Source: Candidatus Liberibacter africanus PTSAPSY
GTDB lineage: Bacteria; Pseudomonadota; Alphaproteobacteria; Rhizobiales; Rhizobiaceae
Direction: 5' to 3'
Assembly (NCBI RefSeq): GCF_001021085.1
Contig: NZ_CP004021.1
Location: 766,001-830,000, forward strand
Length of the DNA stretch: 64,000 bases
Shown piece by piece: positions 35,645-45,334 of the stretch. The stretch's first letter is position 1; every line of letters starts with the position of its first letter. A model generated the notes under the pieces. That model had not been told where the DNA came from, made no database searches, and saw nothing but the letters and a program-made list of their open reading frames with translations. Made by a program: the position numbers and the translations under genes.

Positions 35645-37660
35645 ATGAATTTTAACATTAGGAATTTCGTTTTATGGATTATGATAGCATTATGTTTAAT
35701 AGCGTCTTTTTCTATATTTCAAGCTCCTTCTTCTATGCAAGATGGTATGAAAGATATTTCTTATTCTCGATTTATAAAGGATGTAGAAGATGGGCGTGTT
35801 CGTAAAATATCTATTATAGGACGTCACATAACGGGATTTTATGTTCAAGGTGATTCGTCTTTTCAGACTTATATGCCATTAGTCAGTGATAAGTTTTTGG
35901 ATAAACTACAATCAAAAGACATAGAAATATCTTCAAAGCAAAGTGATAACTCATCTGGATTAATAGGTTATTTGAGCAGTTGGTTCCCATTAGCATTAGT
36001 AGTGCTTGTATGGATATTTTTTATGAGACAAATACAAGGAGGTGGAGCACGTGGTGCTATGGGTTTCGGAAAATCCAAAGCTAAGTTGCTTTCAGGGAAT
36101 TCTGTTCGTGTGACATTTGAAGATGTGGCTGGAGTTGATGAAGCAAAAGAAGATTTGCAAGAAATAGTAGATTTTCTCTGTGATCCTCAAAAATTTAAAC
36201 GTTTAGGTGGGCGTATTCCTCATGGAGTACTTCTTGTAGGCCCTCCAGGAACTGGTAAAACGTTGTTAGCTCGTGCTGTAGCCGGTGAAGCTAAAGTTCC
36301 ATTCTTTACCATATCTGGTTCTGATTTTGTGGAGTTATTTGTTGGTGTTGGTGCTTCTCGTGTTCGTGACATGTTTGAACAAGCTAAGAATAATTCGCCT
36401 TGTATTATTTTTGTTGATGAGATTGATGCGGTTGGTCGACATCGCGGTATAGGTTTAGGTGGAGGCAATGATGAGCGTGAACAGACATTAAATCAACTAT
36501 TAGTTGAGATGGATGGGTTTGAATCTAGTGAAGGTGTAATTATTATAGCAGCGACTAATCGTCCTGATGTTTTGGATTCTGCTTTATTACGTCCGGGTCG
36601 TTTCGATCGCCAGATCACAGTTCCAAACCCTGATATTGTCGGTAGAGAGCAGATACTTGTGGTGCATAGTCGTGATGTTCCATTGGCTACCAATGTTGTT
36701 CTAAAAACTATAGCTAGAGGAACTCCTGGTTTTTCTGGAGCAGATTTGAGGAATCTTGTTAATGAAGCTGCTTTGATGGCGGCTCGTCGTAACAGGCGTT
36801 TGGTTACAATGCAAGAGTTTGAAGATGCAAAAGATAAGATTATTATGGGGGCAGAGCGTCGTTCTACAGCGATGACAGAAGAAGAAAAGAAAATAACTGC
36901 TTATCATGAAGCTGGACATGCAGTTGTTGCGTGTCATGTTCCACAAGCAGATCCTCTTCATAAAGCTACTATAATTCCACGTGGAAGAGCGTTGGGTATG
37001 GTGATGCAGTTACCTGAAGCAGATCGTCATTCTACGAGTTATTTATGGATGGTATCCCGTTTAGCTATTTTAATGGGTGGACGAGTTGCTGAAGAAATTA
37101 TTTTTGGAAAAGATAATGCGACATCAGGTGCTATGTCGGATATTGAATATGCAACAAAATTAGCACGCGTTATGGTAACCCAATTCGGTTTTTCTGATTT
37201 ATTGGGTAAAGTTTTTTATGGAGAAAGTCAGCAAGAGGCTCTTCCAGGGCATGCGGGTTCTCGTTCTAAAGGCGTTTCAGACGATACTGCTCAAAAAATA
37301 GATAAGGAAGTATTGCGTCTGATAGAGGAAGCATATCAAAAGGCAAAATCAATTATACAAGATAAACATGATAATTTTATTGCGATTGCTGAAGGATTAT
37401 TAGAATATGAAACGTTATCTGGAAAGGAAATTGCTTCTTTAATTAGAGGGGAAAAAATAAGAGTATCTTCAGAAGAAAATAAACCTTCAAGATGTGTATC
37501 TGTTCCACAAGCAGGGATTCAAACAGTAGATATTCCTTGTTATGAAGAAAAGACGAAAAAACTTGATTTTTCTAATGATGATTCAAAAGAAGATTCTATT
37601 GATGATTCAAAAAAACATTCTAGTGATGATTCAAAAGAAGATTCTAAGGATGTTAAGTAA
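35645..37660 (+). CDS. ftsH: ATP-dependent zinc metalloprotease FtsH
   Basis: FtsH degrades membrane and regulatory proteins at the inner membrane. The 671-aa protein has two membrane helices (about 6-25 and 106-125), an AAA+ domain with Walker A GPPGTGKT (near 199-206), Walker [12 protein letters not shown], the second-region-of-homology arginines (RPGRFDRQ), and the zinc site HEAGH near 420. ATG 35645 is chosen for GAGG 8 bases upstream. The C-terminus ends in three copies of an acidic 8-residue repeat starting DDSK, beyond the conserved domain. Confidence 0.96.
   Translation: MNFNIRNFVLWIMIALCLIASFSIFQAPSSMQDGMKDISYSRFIKDVEDGRVRKISIIGRHITGFYVQGDSSFQTYMPLVSDKFLDKLQSKDIEISSKQSDNSSGLIGYLSSWFPLALVVLVWIFFMRQIQGGGARGAMGFGKSKAKLLSGNSVRVTFEDVAGVDEAKEDLQEIVDFLCDPQKFKRLGGRIPHGVLLVGPPGTGKTLLARAVAGEAKVPFFTISGSDFVELFVGVGASRVRDMFEQAKNNSPCIIFVDEIDAVGRHRGIGLGGGNDEREQTLNQLLVEMDGFESSEGVIIIAATNRPDVLDSALLRPGRFDRQITVPNPDIVGREQILVVHSRDVPLATNVVLKTIARGTPGFSGADLRNLVNEAALMAARRNRRLVTMQEFEDAKDKIIMGAERRSTAMTEEEKKITAYHEAGHAVVACHVPQADPLHKATIIPRGRALGMVMQLPEADRHSTSYLWMVSRLAILMGGRVAEEIIFGKDNATSGAMSDIEYATKLARVMVTQFGFSDLLGKVFYGESQQEALPGHAGSRSKGVSDDTAQKIDKEVLRLIEEAYQKAKSIIQDKHDNFIAIAEGLLEYETLSGKEIASLIRGEKIRVSSEENKPSRCVSVPQAGIQTVDIPCYEEKTKKLDFSNDDSKEDSIDDSKKHSSDDSKEDSKDVK
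37577..37648 (+). repeat. Three 24-base tandem repeats in the ftsH 3' end
   Basis: Units at 37577-37600, 37601-37624 and 37625-37648 all start GATGATTCAAAA and differ at a few positions. They encode [16 protein letters not shown] and DDSKEDSK, adding a hydrophilic tail to FtsH. The reading frame is kept by the 24-base period, so copy number can change without a frameshift. Confidence 0.9.
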
Positions 37661-37812
37661 TAATGAAGTAAATTGTCTTACGATGTTGTTCGAATATTAG
37701 TTGTAATTTTGAGGAATTAAATATTGTTATACGAAAGAAAATTTTTTAATACTTAGATATATTATTAGTAAGGTATTTTTATTTTTTGATTTCAATCCTC
37801 AGAGGAGTAGAT

Positions 37813-39159
37813 GTGAAGCGACGGTATTTTGGAACGGATGGTATTCGTGGTGAGTCTAATACCTTTCCTATTACACCCGATTTTATGATGCGTGTTGGTA
37901 TTGCTGTCGGCTATTTGTTTAGAGGTAAAAAAAATCACCGTAGAGTTGTTATTGGTAAGGACACTCGCTTATCTGGTTATATGCTTGAAAATGCACTGGT
38001 AGCTGGTTTTACGGCTGCAGGCATGAATTCTTTTATTCTTGGTCCTATTCCTTCTCCTGCTGTCGCAATGCTTACAAGATCTCTGCGTGCTGATGTTGGT
38101 ATTATGATTTCTGCTTCTCATAATCCGTATCAAGATAATGGTATAAAACTTTTTGGTCCGGATGGTTATAAAGTTTCTACTGATATTGAAGATCGTATTG
38201 AAAAACTTCTTGAAGATGATTTAACATCATATTTGTCTTCTTATGACAGTATTGGCCATGCAAAACGCGTAGATGGTGTACATGATCGTTATATTGAACA
38301 TGTAAAGCGTACTTTACCACGGGATGTTACTTTGCAAGGTTTACGGATTGTTGTAGATTGTGCGAATGGGGCGTCTTATAGAGTTGCTCCAGAGGTATTT
38401 GGGGAATTAGGGGCAGATGTTGTCGTTATTGGGAATAAGCCCAATGGGATTAATATAAATCTTAATTGCGGCTCTACAAATGTATCCTCTTTGCAGAGGA
38501 AAGTGCATGAAGTACGCGCTGATATCGGTATTGCCTTGGATGGAGATGGTGATCGGGTTATCATCGTTGATGAAAAAGGTACTGTAGTCAATGGAGATCA
38601 GATTATGGCTCTTATTGCGCGGGAATGGATGAGTCATTCTTTGTTAAAGGGTAATGGTATCGTTACTACGGTAATGTCTAATATTGGTCTTGAGAGATTT
38701 ATTTCAGGTCTTGGATTATCTTTAAAGCGCACTAAAGTTGGCGATCGTCATGTGATGGAATACATGAAAAATAACGGATTTAACGTTGGTGGTGAACAAT
38801 CTGGCCATATTATTTTATCTGACTATGGTTCTACGGGTGATGGTCTTGTAGCTGCTTTACAAGTTTTGCGTTATGTTAAGCAATATGATAAACCTGTTAG
38901 TATGATTTGTCATTGTTTCGAAGAATATCCGCAGTTTTTGCGCAGTGTTCCAGTAAAAGATACTTCTGTTTTAAATAGTTCGTTGGTTATACAAGCTATT
39001 GCTGATGCAGAATCTGAGTTACAGGGAATGGGTCGATTAATTGTTCGAGCTTCAGGGACGGAACCTCTCATTCGTATTATGGCTGAAGGAGATAGTTTTC
39101 CTAGAGTTAAGCGCATTGTTGATGATCTGGCTGGCGTTATTCCTATGATCAATTCATGA
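37813..39159 (+). CDS. glmM: Phosphoglucosamine mutase
   Basis: GlmM interconverts glucosamine-6-P and glucosamine-1-P on the way to UDP-GlcNAc for peptidoglycan and LPS. The 448-aa protein starts at GTG 37813, with AGAGGAG 5 bases upstream, and begins [12 protein letters not shown]. The phosphoserine loop ISASHNP (S102), metal loop DGDGDR near 233-238, sugar loop GGEQSGH near 320, and phosphate loop [10 protein letters not shown] are all present. Last gene of the ruv-tol-tilS-ftsH-glmM stretch. Confidence 0.96.
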   Translation: MKRRYFGTDGIRGESNTFPITPDFMMRVGIAVGYLFRGKKNHRRVVIGKDTRLSGYMLENALVAGFTAAGMNSFILGPIPSPAVAMLTRSLRADVGIMISASHNPYQDNGIKLFGPDGYKVSTDIEDRIEKLLEDDLTSYLSSYDSIGHAKRVDGVHDRYIEHVKRTLPRDVTLQGLRIVVDCANGASYRVAPEVFGELGADVVVIGNKPNGININLNCGSTNVSSLQRKVHEVRADIGIALDGDGDRVIIVDEKGTVVNGDQIMALIAREWMSHSLLKGNGIVTTVMSNIGLERFISGLGLSLKRTKVGDRHVMEYMKNNGFNVGGEQSGHIILSDYGSTGDGLVAALQVLRYVKQYDKPVSMICHCFEEYPQFLRSVPVKDTSVLNSSLVIQAIADAESELQGMGRLIVRASGTEPLIRIMAEGDSFPRVKRIVDDLAGVIPMINS

Positions 39160-39320
39160 TTACGTAATTAATAGTTATTTGTTTTTTATTATTTTTCTCT
39201 ATTACTGAGTTAATATCTACTTGTTAGTTATGGTGTTACTTTGCGTTTTTTCTTATACAATTATGCTTTGGTGATTTGTATTCTTTTAAAATTTGCATGG
39301 TGTTATGGGAAGGAATCTAT

Positions 39321-39713
39321 ATGAAAAACTTTTTATTGCAATTTTTTACTTGGTGGAATGGTCAAACATTGGGTACAAGATTTTTTACTTGGCGTTTTGG
39401 TCGTATCGTTGGCAAAGATGAATTTGGCAATACATATTATGAATATCGAAAAAAATCATATGGTTTGCCACGGCGTTGGGTTATATATAAAGGGTATACA
39501 GATCCTTCTTCTATTCCTCCTATGTGGCATGGTTGGATTCATCATCGTAGAGTAGATTCCCCTAAACATGAAGAAGGGTATGTTTTTGATTGGCAGAAGC
39601 CTCACCGCGCCAATGTTACTGGTTCATTAGATTCTTATTGTCCTGGGTTTAGTAAAAATATTACGGATAGTAGTACTAAAAGAAAATATAGCGCTTGGTC
39701 TCCTGATTGTTAA
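39321..39713 (+). CDS. NADH:ubiquinone oxidoreductase accessory subunit NDUFA12-like
   Basis: A homologue of the mitochondrial complex I subunit NDUFA12 (B17.2), one of the few accessory subunits shared by alphaproteobacteria. The 130-aa protein has the family blocks GTRFFTWRFGRIVGKDEFGN, YYEYR, RRWVIYKG, and the W-H-GWIHH segment near 70-76, ending with HRANVTGS. ATG 39321 has AAGGA 6 bases upstream; in-frame starts further upstream lack one. It is followed closely by the DUF2155 gene, the usual rhizobial order. Confidence 0.93.
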   Translation: MKNFLLQFFTWWNGQTLGTRFFTWRFGRIVGKDEFGNTYYEYRKKSYGLPRRWVIYKGYTDPSSIPPMWHGWIHHRRVDSPKHEEGYVFDWQKPHRANVTGSLDSYCPGFSKNITDSSTKRKYSAWSPDC

Positions 39714-39745
39714 TTTATATTGATTGTTTCTTTGGAAATACGATT

Positions 39746-40360
39746 ATGTTGGATGGTTTATTTTTAAAACACAGGGTTTTACTATTATGTTTGTTGTTTG
39801 TATCAAGTAGTGCTACGACTGCAAATTCTGCTAGATTTTCAAATAAGACAGCTGAGTTTGCTGGTATGGATAAGATAACGGGTCGTGTTTTGACTTTTGA
39901 TATTGATATTAATAAAAGTGTGCAGTTTGGATCTTTGACGATTAAACCAATGGTTTGTTATTCAAGAGATGACTATGAAGCTCAACGTGTTGATGTTTTT
40001 GTGTCAATTTCTGAATCTTCTGTAGATGACCATGTGGTGCATTCAATTTTTTCTGGTTGGATGTTTTCAGATAGTCCAGCAATGAATGCTATTGATCATT
40101 CGATATATGACGTTTGGTTAATACGATGTAAAAATCCCATTACAAAATCTAGCAGTAATTCTTCACTTGATACGAAGAAAGAATCAAATGAAAATTCTCC
40201 TGCGGATCTTAGTTCTCAAAAATCGGAATCAGATTCTCAGAATAGTCCAAATAATATTTCTAGTAATTCTTTAGAAGGAGAAAAATCTAAAGAATTAGAT
40301 AATAAAAATAAATATACGGATTTAAAGGATAATCCTATGAAAGAACCAATAGAAAAATAA
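39746..40360 (+). CDS. DUF2155 domain-containing exported protein
   Basis: A 204-aa protein with a signal peptide (about 1-28, ending near ANSA). The conserved domain (about 30-125) shows AEFAGMDKITGRVLTFDIDI, FGSLTIKPMVCYSRD, VFVSISE and the HSIFSGWMFSDSPAMNAIDHS block, hallmark of DUF2155. The function is unknown. The C-terminal 70 residues are a low-complexity tail rich in S, N, K and E, probably disordered and longer than needed for the domain. ATG 39746 chosen over an upstream ATG that overlaps the NDUFA12-like gene. Confidence 0.88.
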   Translation: MLDGLFLKHRVLLLCLLFVSSSATTANSARFSNKTAEFAGMDKITGRVLTFDIDINKSVQFGSLTIKPMVCYSRDDYEAQRVDVFVSISESSVDDHVVHSIFSGWMFSDSPAMNAIDHSIYDVWLIRCKNPITKSSSNSSLDTKKESNENSPADLSSQKSESDSQNSPNNISSNSLEGEKSKELDNKNKYTDLKDNPMKEPIEK

Positions 40361-40390
40361 TTTGATTCTAATTTCAATAAAAAAATATCA

Positions 40391-40430
40391 TCATACTGTT
40401 CAAGCCATAATCATACTGTTCAAGCCATAA
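40391..40430. repeat. Perfect tandem duplication of 20 bases
   Basis: TCATACTGTTCAAGCCATAA occurs twice head to tail (40391-40410, 40411-40430) in the spacer between two convergent genes. Two copies with no spacer are not a CRISPR. The absence of any mismatch suggests a recent slip or duplication. Confidence 0.95.
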
Positions 40431-40550
40431 ATTGATTTATATTGTATATTCACTAACATAACCGTATGAAATTTGTCTTCTATTATCAATTTTAAATTTA
40501 CAGATATAGATGTCTATAATAGATTATCTTTTCACGTTTGCATAATAATT

Positions 40551-41405
40551 TTACGTTCTCTTATTTTGTAAGATCTTTTGATCCTTACCAAAGATGATTT
40601 TGAAAAAAACTATTATCAAAAATACACACGACATCATCACTACGATTGTAGGTGCGGCTGCGCTATTTATGAAAAAACTTAGATATATTCCTATAACAGT
40701 ACATGTCACAGAAATGATAATCGAAAGTAATATCATCTTTGTATGATGTTTAGATAAAAGAAAAGCAATTGATCCAGGAAGCACTAAAAGAGCCGGAGGA
40801 AGAATCAATCCAACTGATTTTAAAGAAATAACAATAATGAGAGATAGAACAATTAAAAAAGCATAATGCAATAATTTTATAGGAATTTGCATGGAACGAG
40901 CATGTATAGGATCAAATATCATGAGAAGAAGGTCATTTTTTTTAAGGATGAGAAAAGATACAGAAATCAACGCTAAAACAGCCGTTTTTATAATATCTGA
41001 TTTAGATATTCCCAACATATCTCCTAGTAGTATATGGCTAAAATGAAGAGAGCTATGCACTTTCAGCATTATAACGATTCCAATAGCGAACATGGTAGAA
41101 AATACCATACTTAACAAGATGTCTTCTTGAAAATAGCTATTTTCCTTCAGATATCCAGCAGATAATGTACAAAGCATCCCTGCAATAAAAGCTCCTATTT
41201 CTAATGGTATCCCTATTATATTAGATAAAACGATTCCGGGGAGCACTGCATGTGAAATAGCTTCTCCTACGAAAGATTGATTTTTTAAAATTATAAAACA
41301 AGATAGAATAGCCATAGGAATCACTACTATGATAGAGATAATAAAACTATTTTGGATAGCAGAAAAGTGTAAAGGGGAAAAAATGCAATATAAGATATTA
41401 TTCAT
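40551..41405 (-). CDS. Metal (Mn/Zn/Fe) ABC transporter permease, second subunit
   Basis: A 284-aa protein with about eight membrane helices of the ABC-3 family. Key segments are QSFVGEAISHAVLPGIVLS (about 44-62), a motif where the cytoplasmic loop meets the ATPase, and SVGLILPPALLVLPGS near 205-222. It resembles SitD/ZnuB-type permeases. ATG 41405 has GAGG upstream. It is the last gene of a four-gene importer; two different permease genes in tandem are typical of SitABCD-type systems. Confidence 0.9.
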   Translation of the reverse strand: MNNILYCIFSPLHFSAIQNSFIISIIVVIPMAILSCFIILKNQSFVGEAISHAVLPGIVLSNIIGIPLEIGAFIAGMLCTLSAGYLKENSYFQEDILLSMVFSTMFAIGIVIMLKVHSSLHFSHILLGDMLGISKSDIIKTAVLALISVSFLILKKNDLLLMIFDPIHARSMQIPIKLLHYAFLIVLSLIIVISLKSVGLILPPALLVLPGSIAFLLSKHHTKMILLSIIISVTCTVIGIYLSFFINSAAAPTIVVMMSCVFLIIVFFKIIFGKDQKILQNKRT

Positions 41406-41418
41406 AAGAATCCCTCTT

Positions 41419-42261
41419 TTATAGATTATTTATAATTTTATATTTTTTGGAAAAAAAGAACAGACATAGTAAAAAAATAGAGGTTTCTATTATCACAATG
41501 ATTCCTCCAGGACTGCAATCTAAAAAATAACTGATATATGATCCTAGGAAGCTACTAACAGCTCCTAGAAAAGAACTAGCAAAAAGAAATTTTCCAAATG
41601 ATTTAGTCATTAATTTAGCAGTAGCGCCGGGTGTAATGACTGTTGCTATAACAAGTAATATACCTACTGTTTGGAATCCAATAACTATTGTTATTGTTAA
41701 CAAGCTAAAAAATAATATTTTTAAAAATTTTACATTTAATCCGATTGAATAGGCGTGTCCTTCATCAAAAAATAAAAGTGTAAAATCTTTCCATTTCATG
41801 CATACAATTGATATGACACTCAGACTTATAACCAAGACTTGAATAGCATCAAAATTGCTCATAGAAAGAATATTCCCTAAAAAAATATTTTCTATATACA
41901 CAGCAGATGGCGATAGAGATAACATGAACATAGCAAAAGAATAAAAAGTTATATAAACCACTGCGATAGCGGCATCTTCTCGTAATTTTGTTTTCTCATT
42001 TACTTTTAGCATCATGCCAGTAGCTAGCATTCCTGAAATAGTAGCGCCAATAGATAGAGGAATATTCAATCGATAGCATGCAACTATTCCGGGGAAAATT
42101 GCATGTGATATTCCGTTGCCGATAGAAGACCATCCTCGTAAAATTAGATATGCCGATAACAATCCACAGACACATCCTATGATGGTACTAATCCAAATAG
42201 CTGTATTCATGTAGCTGTATGTAAAAGGTTCTAAAATATTATTTATCAATGGATATATCAT
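41419..42261 (-). CDS. Metal (Mn/Zn/Fe) ABC transporter permease, first subunit
   Basis: A 280-aa ABC-3 family permease with the same plan as its neighbour: GWSSIGNGISHAIFPGIVA (about 42-61 of the product) and TVGILLVIATVITPGATAKLM near 195-215. ATG 42261 is preferred; a TTG two codons earlier is possible. Its 5' end overlaps the ATPase gene, and its stop is 13 bases before the next permease start, so the operon is tightly packed. SitC-like by position and context. Confidence 0.9.
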   Translation of the reverse strand: MIYPLINNILEPFTYSYMNTAIWISTIIGCVCGLLSAYLILRGWSSIGNGISHAIFPGIVACYRLNIPLSIGATISGMLATGMMLKVNEKTKLREDAAIAVVYITFYSFAMFMLSLSPSAVYIENIFLGNILSMSNFDAIQVLVISLSVISIVCMKWKDFTLLFFDEGHAYSIGLNVKFLKILFFSLLTITIVIGFQTVGILLVIATVITPGATAKLMTKSFGKFLFASSFLGAVSSFLGSYISYFLDCSPGGIIVIIETSIFLLCLFFFSKKYKIINNL

Positions 42262-43036
42262 ATGCAAGCTCTACTCTAGGATTTGTTTGATAATAAACTT
42301 CATCCCCAAAGGTTTTGCCAATATTATCTGCGTTGAAGATATCTGCTGTCAATCCAGATGATATTACTTTATTTCTAAGAAAAATAGTTCGATCACAAAA
42401 AGAAGGGATGGAGTTAATGTTATGCGTAGAAATCAAGATCATCCTATCTTCATTGCGCAATGATTTTAAAAGAGAAATAATTTCTCTTTCCGTTCTAAAA
42501 TCAATTGCTGCAAAAGGTTCATCTAAGATGATAACCTTGCTTCTTTTAGCGAGTGCTCGGGCAAGAAAAACGCGTTTTTGCTGTCCTATAGATAGTTCAC
42601 CAATTTGTCTTTTGCGCATAAAAGACATTCCTACATTTTCTAATGCTTCTGTTACTATATAACGGTCATTATCTGATGGTATACGCATCCAATTCATATG
42701 TTTATAACGACCCATCATGACAACATCTTCTACTAGAATGGGAAAAGTCCAATCTATCGTTTCCATTTGGGGTATATAAGAAATAAGATCTGCTTTTAAG
42801 GCATTTTCTACAGTTTTATTAAAGATAGATATTGATCCCTTATCTAGCGGGATAAATCCCATAATGGATTGAAATAAAGTAGATTTACCAGCCCCATTTA
42901 CTCCAATTAAAGCCGTTATTGTATTTTCGGGAATAAAAAGGCTTACGTCTTTCAAAGCGCAATAACCATTACGATATGTTACCGATATATTGTCTAATTC
43001 TATACCACACTCTGTGGGATTGGCATGTATTGTCAT
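42239..43036 (-). CDS. Metal ABC transporter ATP-binding protein
   Basis: A 265-aa ABC ATPase: Walker A GVNGAGKST (near 43-51), Q-loop YIPQMETIDW (characteristic of Mn/Zn-type SitB/MntB ATPases), signature LSIGQQKRV near 149-157, Walker B VIILDEPFAAID near 169-180, and STHNINS as H-loop. Its start codon overlaps the stop of the binding-protein gene (43033-43036), and its end overlaps the first permease gene. Confidence 0.93.
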   Translation of the reverse strand: MTIHANPTECGIELDNISVTYRNGYCALKDVSLFIPENTITALIGVNGAGKSTLFQSIMGFIPLDKGSISIFNKTVENALKADLISYIPQMETIDWTFPILVEDVVMMGRYKHMNWMRIPSDNDRYIVTEALENVGMSFMRKRQIGELSIGQQKRVFLARALAKRSKVIILDEPFAAIDFRTEREIISLLKSLRNEDRMILISTHNINSIPSFCDRTIFLRNKVISSGLTADIFNADNIGKTFGDEVYYQTNPRVELAYDISIDK

Positions 43037-43932
43037 TGTGAAAGATTATCCGTTATTTTTGTTACAGAAAATTTGAGTAGATCTAAATAAGTAGAAGCAG
43101 GTCCATTTGATTTGCTAAGGCTATCTACGTATAATACTCCACCATAGGAAGCGTTTGTCTCATAAGCGACTTGTTTAGCGGGTTGATCAGAGTTTGTGCT
43201 TTCTGAATATATGAATTTTATTTTATGAAAGCGCATCTTATTGATTACATCGCGAATTTTCAACGGGCTTCTTTCGGAATCGGAATTAATTGGCCAGAGA
43301 TATAACGAGTTAAAACCAAAATCTTTTGCCAGGTACACCAGACATCCTTCGCTAGTAACGAACCAACGATTCTCAGGACTAATCATATCAATTCTGTTTT
43401 TTAAAGGCAACAATGCTGTTTGTATTTTTTCTGCATACTCTCGCGCATTACGTGCATATTCTTCAGCGTTGCTAGGATCCAACGATTCCAACGCTTTTCT
43501 AATATTTTCAATATAGATCATTGCATTTGTTAGAGACATCCAAGCATGGGGATTGGGATTGTCATCTACATTAGGATCCTCTGATACACTAATAGGCTTT
43601 ATTCCATCTGTTACTGTGACGATTTTAGTGTCTTTTTTTAAATTGGTAAAATACTTCATGAAAGTTTCTTCAAGATGCAAACCATTACACAGGATAAGAT
43701 CTGCGCTTTGTATCTTAATTGCATCTGCAGAGGTGATTTGATAGCTATGGGAGTCCTGGTCTGTTTGCACTAAAGTAACCACTTTCACCAAATTTTTAGC
43801 AATATTTTTCGTCATATCTCCGATAATAGAAAAACTGGATAATACTACCTTCTTTTGTTGTTCAGCAGAAATAGATACAGGCATTATTGAAAAAAAAACG
43901 AAAAGAAAATATGAAAAATAACGTAATATCAT
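43033..43932 (-). CDS. Metal ABC transporter substrate-binding protein (cluster A-I, SitA/PsaA-like)
   Basis: A 299-aa periplasmic protein. I chose ATG 43932, because AAGGA stands upstream and a signal peptide (FSYFLFVFFSIMPVSISA) follows at once; starts further up would add 25 non-signal residues. Metal ligands line up with the manganese/iron type: H62 in DSHSYQ, H129 in NPHAWMS, E195 in TSEG, and D270 in YVDSLS. The Glu at the third position and the lack of a long His-rich loop argue for Mn/Fe rather than a ZnuA-type zinc protein. First gene of the importer operon. Confidence 0.9.
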   Translation of the reverse strand: MILRYFSYFLFVFFSIMPVSISAEQQKKVVLSSFSIIGDMTKNIAKNLVKVVTLVQTDQDSHSYQITSADAIKIQSADLILCNGLHLEETFMKYFTNLKKDTKIVTVTDGIKPISVSEDPNVDDNPNPHAWMSLTNAMIYIENIRKALESLDPSNAEEYARNAREYAEKIQTALLPLKNRIDMISPENRWFVTSEGCLVYLAKDFGFNSLYLWPINSDSERSPLKIRDVINKMRFHKIKFIYSESTNSDQPAKQVAYETNASYGGVLYVDSLSKSNGPASTYLDLLKFSVTKITDNLSQ

Positions 43933-43965
43933 ATATATATTCCTTAAAACACAACCCTTATACTC

Positions 43966-43977
43966 ATGATTAATCAT
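43966..43977. promoter_or_regulatory. Perfect 12-base palindrome upstream of the metal importer operon
   Basis: ATGATTAATCAT reads the same on both strands and lies 34 bases upstream of the chosen start of the binding-protein gene, with a TTGACG-like hexamer about 30 bases further upstream on the minus strand. The position suits an operator for a metal-responsive repressor. It does not match the rhizobial Mur or Fur box closely; the role is an inference. Confidence 0.35.
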
Positions 43978-44377
43978 TAACATCGTTTTGTGTAGATCGT
44001 CAAGCAACGTAAGGTATTATTTATAATGCAATGTGTTTTTTAAAGTTGTAAATAAGCGTAATCATCTAATAAATAATATAGTATAAACAATCTAAGATAG
44101 TCGTATTTCGTTATCTTCAATAAACAAAGATTATTGTAATCAGGGATTATTTATGAAAATGTGAATGTAAAAGAGATTATTTGAAAAATATTGATTTAGA
44201 ATGTATATTCTTTACTGAAAAATCATCAATTAAAATATAATTCGGGATGATCATATTCAAAGAATATTTATTATGTAAGTTAGATGATCATCGGATAATC
44301 TATAACAAGCGTAGCTCGTTTTTCTTGATTTTTGGATGAAATAAGGCTCAATAGTGAAAGGAGCGATGTATTTTAGC
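43978..44377. other. Divergent spacer between the metal importer operon and fabD
   Basis: About 400 bases carrying both divergent promoters. GATGATCAT occurs twice (44246-44254 and 44283-44291), the second as part of the perfect palindrome GATGATCATC; these could be operator sites for fabD. No gene or RNA fold is seen. Confidence 0.4.
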
Positions 44378-45322
44378 ATGTCTATAGTGTTGACTTTTCC
44401 AGGACAAGGTAGTCAGGTAGTAGGAATGGGTCGTGATCTTTGTGAAGCTTTTCCCGAAGCACGTCTTGTATTTGAAGAGGTTGACAATACTTTAAATGAA
44501 AACCTTTCAGATTTGATATGGCATGGACCTCAAGAATCATTAACTGCTACGTATAATGCTCAACCTGCTTTAACAGCTGTATCTATGGCATTTATTCGTG
44601 TGATGGAAAAAAATGGACTGTGCGTTGAGAGAGATATAAGTTATGTTGCAGGACATTCTTTGGGGGAGTATACGGCTCTTTGTGTAGCACAAGCGTTCTC
44701 TTTATCTGATACTATTAGATTGGTGCGAGCTCGTGGAAAATCTATGCAGGAAGCTATGCCGCCAGGATTGGGGAGTATGGCAGCTATCATTGGTTTAGAC
44801 GATAGTATAGTGGCATGTATTTGTAAGAAGGCTTGTAAAATTGGTGTATGCGAGATTGCCAATGATAATGGGGGAGGGCAAATAGTTATTTCTGGCTTGC
44901 AAGATGCGGTTAAATGGGCAGTTCAGGATTGTCTGGACAAAGGTGCAAGGCGTGCCGTTCTTTTGCCTGTTTCTGCTGCTTTTCACTCATCTTTAATGGC
45001 ACCCGTTTCTAAAGTAATGAAGTGGATGTTGGATGGCGTAAAGAAGAAGGATCCAATAGTGCCTATTTTGCCAAACTTATGTGCAAGTCCAGTTTCTAAT
45101 ATTGATGATATTTCTAGATTATTGGTGGAACAAGTAATGGGGAGTGTGCGTTGGAGGGAGACTATACAGTGGTTTGCGGACCATGGAGTAAAGAATATTT
45201 ATGAGATTGGTTCGGGAAAGGTGTTAACAGGTATTGCCAAGCGTATTGATAAATCTGTGTCAGCTATTTCTGTTAGTAAGGTTGAGGATATAGATTTAGC
45301 GCTTAGATCTATAATTGGTTAG
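44378..45322 (+). CDS. fabD: Malonyl-CoA-ACP transacylase
   Basis: FabD loads malonyl onto ACP for fatty acid elongation. The 314-aa protein, started at ATG 44378, begins SIVLTFPGQGSQ exactly as the family does. The active-site serine is S94 in GHSLGEY, and the catalytic histidine lies in SAAFHSSLM. Two in-frame starts upstream (GTG 44354, ATG 44366) exist; ATG 44366 is only 2 bases from AAAGGAG. It precedes fabG by 12 bases, so the two are co-transcribed. Confidence 0.96.
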   Translation: MSIVLTFPGQGSQVVGMGRDLCEAFPEARLVFEEVDNTLNENLSDLIWHGPQESLTATYNAQPALTAVSMAFIRVMEKNGLCVERDISYVAGHSLGEYTALCVAQAFSLSDTIRLVRARGKSMQEAMPPGLGSMAAIIGLDDSIVACICKKACKIGVCEIANDNGGGQIVISGLQDAVKWAVQDCLDKGARRAVLLPVSAAFHSSLMAPVSKVMKWMLDGVKKKDPIVPILPNLCASPVSNIDDISRLLVEQVMGSVRWRETIQWFADHGVKNIYEIGSGKVLTGIAKRIDKSVSAISVSKVEDIDLALRSIIG

Positions 45323-45334
45323 GATATTGTATAT

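Noticed and set aside
40391..40430. Possible CRISPR array
   Set aside because: Only two copies, directly adjacent with no spacers, and no cas genes in the window.
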